A program made the position numbers and the translations under genes. A DNA stretch of 64,000 nt from Diphasiastrum complanatum (Eukaryota; Streptophyta; Lycopodiopsida; Lycopodiales; Lycopodiaceae): positions 23,851,641 through 23,915,640 of the forward strand of contig CM055095.1 of assembly GCA_029204225.1 (NCBI GenBank). The letters are read 5' to 3'. Below the pieces are notes generated by a model. It was not told where the DNA came from and searched no databases. It saw nothing but the letters and a program-made list of their open reading frames with translations. Shown piece by piece: positions 12,801 through 23,342 of this stretch (position 1 is its first letter; every line of letters begins with the position of its first letter).

Positions 12801-13227
12801 AAAACCCCACACATCAAAATTGCACTGAAAGATACATCACGTGAAATCATGCAACGATATGAATGAACAAAACCCCAAAATAGAAACGTATTCTACATCA
12901 AAAAGTCCTTGAAAAACAATGGGAAGCAGTCCATGCAACTCGCCAACAAACCCTAGCGATTAAAGGTGGCACCAAATTATCATTATCATAGGGTTTGAAG
13001 TTGCGCATCATCATCATAAGGTGTAGCCTATGATGATGCTACAAATACAGTACTCAACTAGCAATTTCAAGTTACAACGGATTACTATGTAATTGCGCTT
13101 CCAGCAGTTTCGAAATCAGATAGCATGCAGATAAAATCAGCGCAATGTTTTCATGCAGAAGACAAATCGACAGCAGAAACAGAGAGACGGTTGAAAGGAA
13201 CAGCTGAGTACATGATGCAGTCGCCAT
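3044..13227 (-). CDS. SLU7: Pre-mRNA-splicing factor SLU7, eight coding exons, C-terminal exon not found
   Basis: SLU7 is a nuclear second-step splicing factor that acts with the spliceosome in 3' splice-site choice. Exons on the minus strand, all with GT-AG borders and consistent phases, are 13227-13212, 12678-12515, 12333-12221, 5515-5105, 4861-4726, 4592-4293, 3546-3330 and 3147-3044. They give 487 codons starting [20 protein letters not shown]. The CCHC zinc knuckle [14 protein letters not shown] (about residues 96-109) is split by the 6.7-kb third intron. Further hallmarks are [54 protein letters not shown] and [16 protein letters not shown]. The start fits the MATAS beginning known from Arabidopsis. 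Plant SLU7 is about 535 residues, so some 48 C-terminal residues are missing. After the donor at 3043-3042 the last exon must lie beyond the left edge, or the gene is truncated. No in-frame stop was seen in these exons. Confidence 0.95.
6726..6805 (+). repeat. Compound (GT)n-(GA)n microsatellite
   Basis: A GT run, broken by one GAGT step, passes directly into a long GA run. The Ser/Leu/Thr/His-rich open frames across it are low-complexity artefacts. Confidence 0.95.
7376..7494 (+). mobile_element. Second copy of the hAT-type terminus (CGCTGCAACTATG end)
   Basis: An A-run plus T-run (about 7385-7410) is followed by dense GAATCGCGA / TCGCGATTC variants and the same 13-base end as at 2354-2366. 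The interior differs from the first copy in motif number and spacing, as expected of related but independent insertions. It lies within SLU7 intron 3. The other end was not identified, so this may be a short deletion derivative or a broken end. Confidence 0.5.
7701..7834 (+). repeat. 70-bp tandem duplication (two copies)
   Basis: A unit starting TAATACACATAGTTGCATCA begins at 7701 and again at 7771. The two are identical over about 64 bases and are joined by a short ACTAAA. The identity points to a recent duplication, or to an assembly duplication. Confidence 0.93.
9197..10310 (+). mobile_element. LINE (non-LTR retrotransposon) remnant, C-terminal zinc-finger part and 3' tail
   Basis: The frame 9197-9670 contains [15 protein letters not shown] followed by [21 protein letters not shown], the pattern of the zf-RVT region that follows reverse transcriptase in many plant LINEs (a CxxC pair, then His and Cys). 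No reverse transcriptase core was seen upstream. The segment 10230-10310 (TTATATGCCCTTTGGCATC, then AATAAAG and a CT-rich run) looks like a LINE 3' end, and a similar short stretch recurs near 10625. It is an old, 5'-truncated copy inside SLU7 intron 3; the limits are approximate. Confidence 0.55.
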
Positions 13228-13591
13228 GATGATGCTCTTTCGCAAAACAATTGAAATGTATTAAGGCAGGTTACAGCAGAATCTCTGAGTCCTCAGTCCT
13301 TCTGCAAACGCAGGCGATGGAGATCAAACCCCTCGCGTACAGCAATCGGTGGAGATATACTCGGTGAATGATCGCGAGTAGCAGCAGCAGCAAGGAAAAC
13401 GAAAAGGAAGACAATGAAAGGAAAATGCAAGGCCTCGACCTTTTTGCTTTCCTACTTGAGCCTTTTTTTTTTTTTTTTTTCTCGTGGGGGAGAAAAGTGC
13501 TTAGGGGCAGGCCCATAACAGCCTCACACCCATGAGAGCCTTTGGCCCTTGGCCCTCGGACCCTCTAACATGCATTTAGGCCCACAGTGGG

Positions 13592-13637
<46 letters not shown>

Positions 13638-16470
13638 AAAACAAAGGATGGATGAGTTTTTGTCGGGGCCAAAGTACCACCAATGTGTGTCTATGGATAA
13701 AGGACCTTGAATTGATGGATGAGAAAGACGTCGGGGCCAATGTACCAATGTGTGTCTCAGAGATGTAGGTACCCATGCATGAAACGCAAAGGTGTGGCTC
13801 GTGCCTTTACACCCTTGCACTTGCCATTAAGGCTAGGGCAACAAGACCCTTAACCACTTCATGCTGGCCATGACAAGTATGCACGTGACTAGCCCTATGT
13901 GGCATATGAGGTGACACTTTGGCAAGGGCCGAGAAGTGAGTTTTTGGTTCCCCTTTAACTTTTGGACCTGAGGATGAGCATAGGTATGCGACTATTTGCA
14001 ATCATGAACATATCACCATCCAAGGACTTGGAAAGATTGGTGGATGCCTCAAAGATGGTGATGGTCTCAAGAAATGACCACAATTGGTTGGTGGAGCCAT
14101 GGGAGCTTGCTTGCCAATGTGCTCATTCTATATTTGGCAGTGTGGCTAGTTGTGTATTGCAATGCACGTCATGCTCAAAAGCTTGTATGCACTATTACAA
14201 GCGCACACTTTGCATTCATGCTAGGATATATGGTGTTGTGAAGGGCTTTGTTTGTAAAGGGCTTTATCAGACCAACCCATAGGTGTCATTCCCACGACCG
14301 ATCTTCGATTGTTTATCCCGATAGAGGTCAGTAGACCTACCTCGACCCGTAAGTTAATTATGATTATGAGGGGTTTGGGGCCCTCATGTCCATATGGTCA
14401 AAATTAATGGTCATTGGGCTCTCACTAGTGTATGCTTGATTGTAGTGCATGTAGCTATATGTTGCTGGTCTGACTCCTCTATCTCATAGACTACAATTGG
14501 TAGTAGAATATCATCCACAAAAGTAAGCCAAACTCTCCAAAGCAAAAAACAGTTTAATTTTCGAGAAATGCCTGTGAGATCCATAGGTCTTGATAAAACA
14601 TTGGAGTAAAGAGATTTAGATTTCCAAAATATTGATCTGAAATCTCAACTCATTTAGTAGATCGAAAATTGCCCATCATACTTAAGAATCATCTCATTTC
14701 CTTATTATCCACTGATAATAATTAAGTATCTATTTATGATCAATCAATCACAAATATTTAGATTCTTATGATTCGTCAATCATAATTCACTGAATTCCAA
14801 AACCATACTTAATTATTAAGGAATCCTAGAGTATGTCCAACCAAAGTTCTACTGAACTCCATAAAAATTCAGTTATCATTCTTGGGACCATTATGATTCG
14901 TTATCCAATTGAGCTCTCGAGGATACAATCACTGATGAACCGAGTCTATTTCTCAACTGAGAAATACTCTACCAAGAATTTTGTACATTCCATGCACATA
15001 ATATTTTGTTGATGAATCCAAATGACTCTTAACTTTCTATAGGAGTAACCCAGTCACTCAAGTTTATTCCAATTATTTAGAAATCTCAAATGTCCAGGTG
15101 TAGATCTTAATTATACCAGTACAACACCACATGGTGTTTGTCCATCACAATACTTGATCATATGTTTTTGTTCACCGACTAGGTTAAGTGCACCAAATAA
15201 CCCTAGTAACCAAAAATACATAGTAGATCCATACAAGATTGATCGTGCACATATAAAAAAAATCTCATTGTGACCCGGTACATACGCATATGCCCTTGTC
15301 TAGCAGATTCCTTCAAAATTTGCATACGTTACTCACATACCTCGCTGAGAATCTTATATCTAGAAAATCTTTAAGACTGAGAACACATCCACTCTCGAGA
15401 GTTTTCCAATCCAACTTACCTCTTACAACATAATTTCTTCTACTTAATCAACCCTTTCCCTGATCCTAGTATCCACTAAGATTAGGTTGACCCAATATAG
15501 ACATTCAAGACTTAATGTTATGATCAAACTTACTCCTATCCCTCACAAAATTCGGATTAGTAACTTTTGATCTTCCTCAATTCTACTTAGAATGATTTTC
15601 AATTTCAAACCACCTCTAGTTCTAGATTGTTCAATACAATCCCTAGAGAATTTCTCTTATCCAAAAACTATGCAACTGATAAGTCCTCTAATAGAATCTT
15701 ACCCATTACTTCACCCCTCCTTGTTAAAGAGGCTATCCATTGTTGTTCATGCCTAAAAACTTGGCTTTCATGCATATGAATCCATTTGCAGCATAGACTA
15801 AATGAGTTTTATGCAAAAACATAATGTTTTTAAAACATTTGAAGCGCTCTACCATCACTGGACCAGCACTGGAGAGATACCATACAAACTTTTTTTTTTT
15901 CATAAAGTGTTTGCCAACAAATCGATGCTACAAAAACAACATTGTATGGCTACTGGGAGGTCATGCTCCATCGCTGGTTATTCCATAATCTTTGTGAAAA
16001 AAAATCATCTATTTACTCACTGTAGGTATGGCTATTCCTCAGAAATTAAAAGAAGCTTTAATATGCATAATGAAAGTAGCATAAACCGCTTACCAAATCA
16101 GTGTTGAATCATTGTTTACGAGCAAGTAGATGGGCGTTGAGCAATCAAGCTTCCTTTGACAAAGAGGACAGGAAGAAGGAAAAGAAGAAGAGTGGTGGTA
16201 GTGAAGAAACTTGTCAGCTTTATATAAGCATCAACCTTTCCTCTACGTAGAAGATAAGGCTATGCAGAGATATCCAACTTGTAGCTTGTGAAGAAAGCAG
16301 TTGTTCGTATCTGTAGGATAATTTTGGATTGATCTTGACCATAAAAAATAAACCATGTGAAATTGGGAGGGGTGTTGTAAAGTACCAATATTAGGTGCGA
16401 GACCTTTAGGTAAATATAAGTGTAACCTAGCCTTGTATATAGTCCAAATGTCATCAAATATAGTTAGATA
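13228..16470. other. Upstream region of SLU7 and gene-free intergenic DNA
   Basis: 13228-13520 should hold the SLU7 5' UTR and promoter; no clear TATA box was picked out. A T-run lies at 13459-13480 and a long GA microsatellite at 13593-13634. The open frame 13962-14282 and the stretch 14280-16470 show no family I recognise, and their codon content does not look coding. Part of it may be very old retroelement sequence. Confidence 0.5.
13593..13634 (+). repeat. (GA)n microsatellite upstream of SLU7
   Basis: About 20 GA units, roughly 370 bases upstream of the SLU7 start codon. GA tracts are common near plant promoters; a regulatory role here is only a possibility. Confidence 0.95.
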
Positions 16471-16559
16471 CCATCTTTGAGCAAACCAACCCAACCAAAC
16501 CTAGATCTTACGGACCTAGCCCCCAATCTTATTTACGAGTTCAATCTACATCTCCGAAT

Positions 16560-17222
16560 TTAAAAGAAACATGTAAATCTATTGAGATTTAGATGGATTG
16601 CTGATTTCTTGCATGAGATGCTAGAAATGGGGCTTTTAACTCATTAGAGTAATTGTAGTACTCTAGATTGAGTTATAATTGTCTGAGACTTGATGGATCT
16701 TCTAGAGATTTTGGTTGATTGAATTGTTGTACCTTAGAATATTTGGATATTCTAATAATATTTGTACCAAAAAACATTATTATCTTCAAGAAATTGTGGG
16801 CAAATTTTAGACTATGATTAAAATGGAATTTCTTTAGCTTTTGGACTTGATCCTTGAAATAAAGAGTTGATTCATCCAGTGGTTCATGTAATCGAGATTA
16901 CATGAAGGTGATATCTATTATTCGGAAAAAATCAATCCATTTGGAAGATTTATAGCTTAGTGTATTTATAGCTTACTCCAGTGTAGAGACAAACAATTGG
17001 ATAATTGTTATATCTCTAAGTATTTGCTCGGATAAAGAAAATTAAATTGAGGATAATGATTCGTGGGTAGAAGTTGAAAGTTCAGAAATCGTATCCTAGA
17101 TTTTTCCTTTCTTTTTCTAAGGACAAAACCTCTTTAAGGGAGAAAGAATGTTACGGCCATATTCAACTAAGGATTTAGAATAGTCCCAATTAGATTGTTG
17201 GTTACGTCTCAATTTAATTCCA
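16560..17222 (+). mobile_element. Fossil R, + strand: chromovirus-like gypsy 3' end, polypurine tract and start of its 3' LTR
   Basis: At 17120-17148 the sequence GGACAAAACCTCTTTAAGGG leads into AGAAAGAA, the usual end of a gypsy chromovirus internal region. The LTR then starts with TGTTACGGCCATATTCAACT at 17149. The same LTR beginning, reverse-complemented, ends the copies at 28708-29271 and 33068-33537. The LTR is interrupted at 17222 by element A and appears to resume at 27200. Its interior is old and broken, and the upstream limit is uncertain. Confidence 0.65.
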
Positions 17223-17955
17223 TGTTGGAGGGTTTGCGGATCCCAAGGCAACCCTAACCCTAGTTAATAAGTGAGAGGGATTTGGCACCCTGTGTGTATA
17301 AGTCCAACCTGATGATCACATAGAGATTTGATTAATTAGGAAGTCAATAAACGGACTTTAGGCCTTTTTGCGGGACTTTTAATGTTGCAAGGCCTAAATG
17401 TCAAGTTAATGAAGAAAGTTGGGTTTCCCTCCAATTTTATGGTTCCCACACTTTTTTAAATTTGAATAAAAAGAGAGGCAAGAATGGACCAATAGGATTC
17501 AGAGGCCAGGGTCCTTCTCTCTACAATAAAAAGGGACCAACTCGAGTTGCTCCTCATGTTCATTTTCTCATTTCAATAAAGCGGATTGGTTCTCTTCAGA
17601 AATGGATTGATGAATGTCCTTGCTCTTCTTCTTTCCTACTCCATCTCTCATGCTTTCTTTGGTTTTTGCTAATTATTGGATCTGATTGTTATTGGGATTG
17701 CATGTTATTATACTTTTTATGAGAGAGAAAGAGAGAAAGAGAAAGAGTAAGCTATCTTTGTTGTGGATCATAGTGTTAATGGATGTAGAGTTAATGGATG
17801 TTAGAGTTAGGTTTGGATCCTCCATTCATGTTGAAATTTGATCTATACTATCGCTCTCATGGGAACGAACCTACGCGTGACAACTAGCTTTGTCTCTTTG
17901 ATGCTAGATTGACTAGATCTTGGATTCAGTTAGGCAAGGAAAGAAACCCACTACA
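17223..17955 (+). repeat. 5' LTR of element A (733 bp)
   Basis: It starts TG and ends CA. It contains a purine GAGAGAAAGAGAG tract near 17721-17749 and is followed by the tRNA-Asp-type primer-binding site. Related LTRs end at 52880 and run off the right edge of the window. Confidence 0.9.
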
Positions 17956-18498
17956 ATTTTGGCGCTGTTGCCGGGGAGCTACGCCAATTTTTCAGTTTGC
18001 AGCATGATTGTTGGATGGTTAGCTTGCATTAGGCATCTTGTAGTGGCATGAATAGTGTTAGATCTGCATTTAGAATTAGTTTGGAATTGATTTTACTTGA
18101 TTTGAGTGGATTTGCTTGTTTGAAATCTACTCTGATTGTTAAACAGGGAAAGCTATTCAGATCACCAATCTTAGATATCAGAGAAAATAACAAAAATCGG
18201 TCAAATCTGTCAAATTTGGTCAAAAGAGGCAAAAAGCGTCATCAGAGCTTAGAACTTTTTATCCTCATTCAGGAAACCTTCATTGAGTTGCAGACACCTT
18301 CGGTTTTGTTTACAGAACCTTCAGTTTGAAGGGCGAAGATTAATTCCCAGCAGATTTTCAGAACCATCAGAAAAACCGTAAAAAAACACCAAAAAATCAC
18401 CAAAACCCTAAAAATACAGAAAAAGAACCTTAGCCCGATTCACTGTGCTTAGGTGTGATTCAAATCTATCTACTGCCAGGTCGACGAAGAATAATACC

Positions 18499-19363
18499 TG
18501 TGAAATTTCAGAGAAATAAAGACCAAGAATGGATCTAGATCAGATCCTCAAGAGGTGTTGGAAGCTAGATTACATGGTCTACTAATCAACCAATGATTAG
18601 ATCTAGAATTAGATCAATTTCCCATCAAAAATCTAGCAAGAACAACAAGCAAATGATTAAACTTGAGACCTACTGCCTTCACACGTGTGAAGAACAGTAC
18701 CTGTACGGAATTACAGCAGAGAGTGAAGTACACAAGTGTTAGAAAGCAATAGAACCATAAAATCACAACACAAATATGAGAATACTCAAGATATGCCTCC
18801 AAAACCAAGATCTTGCCTCATTGATTTCTCAAAGTGGATCCATCATGGATTAAATACAAAAATCATCATACTCTCTCTCTAAGCCACTTCCAGCACGTGT
18901 GAGACAGGTCATAGTGCTTATCCATATCCACTTTGGCTAAGATTCCATTAATTTGCCACATCATCATTGGTGGCTAGTGTTGACCTTCTAGATTCCTACA
19001 AATTAGGAGATAGGTCCTACAATCTAGGAGATTTGACTTTTGACATGTATGAAAACTATATACAATGGATCTGAACTTTCTATATGATATTTCACACGTG
19101 GGAGACCACTCCTACCCATGTGATATAGCATTTTCTACCACTAGAATGGTGCCAAGTGTCATAATACTACTAAACTAGTTCTTGGCCAATTTAGCCACTA
19201 GTTTCCAAATTAAATGATATGTACAACATTTATGATCTATCTAAATGATTTAGGCATAGATTTCACACGTGGGAACAGGCTCCACACATGTCTAATGATG
19301 ATAGGTACAAGTCATTATGGTATTTACAAGATTTAACCAAGTTAGCTTTTGCCAATTTTAACA
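18499..19363 (-). repeat. 3' LTR of element B
   Basis: 865 bp and the same as 23343-24207. On the + strand it runs TGTGAAATTTC...TTTTAACA. It contains the perfect palindrome CTTCACACGTGTGAAG at 18677-18692 and three further CACGTG-containing sites. Confidence 0.93.
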
Positions 19364-19480
19364 CTCCTCCTCAAAACTAACTTGATACATCTATGGTACA
19401 TCTATTTACAACACTTAAGGCTGATCATTGCAGGTTCATAGGTGTGAAGATCAGCCAATGAGTTTGATGAAGATCCAAGA

Positions 19481-21319
19481 TCACCATATCCATGATAGTG
19501 CCTCCTTGATGTTGACTTCTTTGATGAACTTGAGAGCTTTGCACCACTTGATCACTTTTTCCATTGATTTGTTCCATCCTTGAAACATATGGTTGATCCA
19601 AAAGCTCAAAAATAGCTGAAATTCCATGAGAAAATAAAGAGTCCTTCTTGACTCATAAGGATCACAAAGATCCAACATCATGTTACCAAGATCTCGAGAA
19701 TTTGGCTCATCAACATTGGCAAGACTATGCATGCTATAATAACCAAGAGTTCGCATCATATCTTCATGCTTGATTTCCATTCTAATCTCAGATCTAATGA
19801 GGCTAAATACTTTATTATGGAGATAAGTGTCCTTAGAGGATGATTCACTTACTCTCATAAAGAGTTTACAATTTGCCTCAATACATGAAAAAAGACAAAT
19901 TTTCATACTATGAATGAGCAAATCACTCTTGCTCTTGCAAGATTCAAGAGCATACATTTGATGAAATAACCATTTGCTTTCTAATTGATCTAAAATCAAT
20001 TTGAAATCATTAAGAACATCAACTATGTTCTCAAGAGAGACACCATACTCAACTAGTATTGCTTTACTCCAACTTTGAGTTGCAAAAGTCTCACCAAAGC
20101 AAATTGATTCACCAAATGACATATGAGAAGAAAGCATAAGATCTATACCACTTGAAATGTGCTCCTCTTTCCCTTGAAATGTGAGCCATATGAGCTCAAC
20201 CATGTCTCTTGATATTCTTCTTGGAATCATAACTTGAGAAGGACTCTCCTCCTCAATCCTTGGCACACTTGAACCTTGAGATGACTCCTTAAGATCAACT
20301 TCTTGGTGCTCCTCCTTGATGAAAATCCGAGACCTCCATGTCTCATAATGATCACAATAAACATGACCATACATTGTGCACTTTCTATGATCAACAATAT
20401 TACTTATGCTAGAACCATAAGTCCAAAAATCACCACAACTTGACATGATTTTTCTAATATTGAAATCAAGAACTATTTCCATCTCAATAAGGCTAACTAC
20501 TTGCTTATGGATATAAGTGTCCACTTTGGATGCTTCACTTATTCTCATAAGAAGTTTACAACTTGCCTTTAAAATTGAAAATTTACAACTTTCAACATTA
20601 TGAATGAACACATCATTCATGATCTTATTGAAACCAAAAGAAAATACATCATGAAGACATTTCCATTTCCTTGTCTTTATACTCAATGTAAGTTTACAAG
20701 GAAAACATGCTTTGCTATCTATTAAGGCATCACACTCAACTAGTATTGCCTTAATCCACATTTGAGATACAAAAATCTCTTCAAAGCAAAATAGTTCTTC
20801 AAAAGATGTCATGAGAGCATAAATGGAACTATTTTCATTTTGTGATTGCTCCTCCTTAATTTTGCTTGGTTTCTCTTGGATCATAACAATAACTTTGAAC
20901 TTATCCAAAGTTCCAAACAAAATGCTTTCCAAGAACATGAAATAAATCCAAGTGACATTCATGAAAGAAACATCTTTCTTTGCATCTTGAACCAAACAAT
21001 GCACTTCCAAATGAAAAACTTCTAGAGGTTTGAAATGTGTGGTGATGGATTTTTGAAGACAACTCTTGTAAGTCCTTGTGAGACTCCAAGCCTCATGCAT
21101 CTTTCCACAAAGGAAACACATTTCCTTAGATTTGTCCTTCTTGCCTTTGCATTTTGCACTTGAATCTCCATCCTTCACCTCGGCCCCCTTGCTTTGGTTC
21201 TCCTTGGATGGATTGGTCTTCATTTTGTAGCATCTTGAGACAAAATGATCTCTCTTGCCACAAAGGTTGCATTTAGGATCCTTACTTGCCTCCAATAGGT
21301 TGCCACCTATTGATGCCAT
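19481..21319 (-). CDS. Long ORF of element B: gag-like start, zinc knuckle, then a ~190-residue unit present twice
   Basis: The open frame extends upstream to 21496. I prefer the Met at 21319 because MASIGGNLLEAS matches the start of the copia gag at 50700 (MASQGGYLLEAS). That choice gives 612 codons. A CCHC knuckle CNLCGKRDHFVSRC follows at once, then a Lys/Ser-rich stretch and a second Cys/His cluster CFLCGKMHEAW. The rest matches no family I know. It contains two related halves: the first has KAILVEC, LMRISEASKVDTYIHKQVVS and CDHYETWRSRIF; the second has KAILVEY, FMRVSESSSKDTYLHNKVFS and CDPYESRRTLYF. The protein is rich in Ser, Cys and Leu. The knuckle suggests RNA binding; the function of the duplicated unit is unknown. 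Confidence 0.75.
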   Translation of the reverse strand: MASIGGNLLEASKDPKCNLCGKRDHFVSRCYKMKTNPSKENQSKGAEVKDGDSSAKCKGKKDKSKEMCFLCGKMHEAWSLTRTYKSCLQKSITTHFKPLEVFHLEVHCLVQDAKKDVSFMNVTWIYFMFLESILFGTLDKFKVIVMIQEKPSKIKEEQSQNENSSIYALMTSFEELFCFEEIFVSQMWIKAILVECDALIDSKACFPCKLTLSIKTRKWKCLHDVFSFGFNKIMNDVFIHNVESCKFSILKASCKLLMRISEASKVDTYIHKQVVSLIEMEIVLDFNIRKIMSSCGDFWTYGSSISNIVDHRKCTMYGHVYCDHYETWRSRIFIKEEHQEVDLKESSQGSSVPRIEEESPSQVMIPRRISRDMVELIWLTFQGKEEHISSGIDLMLSSHMSFGESICFGETFATQSWSKAILVEYGVSLENIVDVLNDFKLILDQLESKWLFHQMYALESCKSKSDLLIHSMKICLFSCIEANCKLFMRVSESSSKDTYLHNKVFSLIRSEIRMEIKHEDMMRTLGYYSMHSLANVDEPNSRDLGNMMLDLCDPYESRRTLYFLMEFQLFLSFWINHMFQGWNKSMEKVIKWCKALKFIKEVNIKEALSWIW

Positions 21320-23342
21320 GATGAGGAAGTAAAACTTTGTGATATGACTTTTCAAAATGTAATTTGTGACTCTCAAGAAACTAGATTTGAACACATTCAA
21401 CAATCTAGAAGGATCTACACAAGACAAATTTTGAATCATATCTCTTTTCAACCTAGTCAATTGGAAACTAATTTTTGCTTTGATCACTAAGACCAAAGCA
21501 CTCTATCAAATCACAAAAATCAGATTCAAACACCCCTATTGGACTCAACAAACACCAATGACTCTTTCTTTTGAGAGTTGGAATGGATTTGAAAAGATTT
21601 GACTCCTAGATTTTTCTTTTCTCTTGACTAGTTCACTCAACTTTTGATATTCTTGAACAAAGGATGGGTTTTGTTTCAAATACTTGAAAATCAAACTCAA
21701 TCACTTCTTTTGGACTCACTCTTGACCCAAATAATCTCACTCTTAAGATTTTGATTGAATTTGATTTGATTCGACAACAAATTAAACCACTAACTTTCAC
21801 AAAAAAAAAAATGATCTACACTAGATCACATAAACTTGACATGTATACTTGATTCAAACACACAAAGATCAGATCCAATCACGCCTTTTGGAATCCTCTT
21901 GACCCAAATAATCTCACTCTTGAGATTTGGAATGGACATGAAATGGTTTGATAACAATCTATGTCAATAATTTTTCACCAAGCTTAAAAATTAGACATCT
22001 AGAGATTCACAAAGATCCCAACCATGTATGAACACTCAAATATGGACTCCTCCTTGTTCTATACTCCCAATGGGATCACAACTTGACCCTCACCCTCTCA
22101 CAAAGAAAGTTGAATTAGAACTTATTTGAGTTTCATACATACAATGTCAAATTGTGCTCAAAAATTGAATTCATTCACCCCTATTGGACTCCACCAAGTA
22201 CCAATGACTCTACCTCTTTAGAGTTGGAATGAAATTCAAAAATGTGATACTTCTCTCTCACTAAGATATGTGCTTACAAAGAGCTAATGCCACTTAGCAA
22301 GATTTGATCACAATGAAGGAGACAATTTTTCCACCAAAGTCAAGAAATGAGTTACTAGAACTTGCCCTCTACAAAGGAAGGAACTCTTAGGATTTTTGGA
22401 TCAAACACTACACATGTGACTTACACACCTCTATGACTCTCTTTCAAGCCAAACAAAACTCAACTCTTTGAGTAGGAGTGGAACAATGTGACTTAGATCT
22501 CAAAAATCACTTCTAGAACTCTCCAACAATGCTTATCACTTGTATTGGTAGATTTTGCCTTTATGAGTGTTTGTGCTCTAGAAATTCACTTAAGATTTCA
22601 CTTGGAGGACTTATCCAAGGCTGACTTCTAGCACTTAGATGCTTCTAGTCTCAACCCTTTCACTCTTGAACACATCTAGAGTGAAGATACAATGGATTTC
22701 AATCTCTTCCCTTGCAAATCACTCCTTAATCTATGGTTTTTTGGCAATCTTTCACTCTCAACTTTAATGCACACCCAAAGCATATGAAGATCAGCTTTAA
22801 TGTACTGTAATAAAGATTCAAATCATCTATATGATTGATCTATACCAAGAACAAATCAAAGGAATAGAAACAATGCATTACAAAGCTTGAAAAATGCACT
22901 AGATTGACTAGTTTTGGGTGTATGAGGCATTAAATGCACCAAAACTGAATTTTATTGCTCATAACAGGTTATGTACGGCCTCACACGTGTGGTAAGTACA
23001 CATGAAGCCCACAAAAATATTTGGTACAAATATAATGATTCTATCTATCTATTCAAACTCGCTACCTCAAGATTAGCTAGTTTCCAAAAAACCTGCTAGT
23101 TTGGGTGTATGAGTAAGATATAGCATCAAACTGAAAAATATAGCTCCAAAACTGGTACTGTACGTCCTCACACGTGTGAAGAGTAACCCTGCATCCCACA
23201 ACCAAGTTTGATGCACAAATATCAAGGCTAACTAACTCTTCAAACTCGCCCACTCAAGATTAGTGAGTTTTCTCAAAAAACTTGCCAATCTGGGTGTTGT
23301 TTAGATCAATGCTTTAATCTCTTGTACTTGGCTCTGATACCA

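Noticed and set aside
13524-13820. Open frames of 98 and 66 codons upstream of SLU7
   Set aside because: Much of the translation is a LSLSLS run from a GA microsatellite, and the rest matches nothing recognisable.
13962-14282. 106-codon + strand open frame
   Set aside because: No family resemblance, unremarkable composition, and no supporting gene structure around it.
16243-16530. R-LTR-like words near 16478-16530 and overlapping minus-strand open frames
   Set aside because: Only a short stretch resembles the R-family LTR and no ends or primer site could be fixed, so it is not listed as an element.
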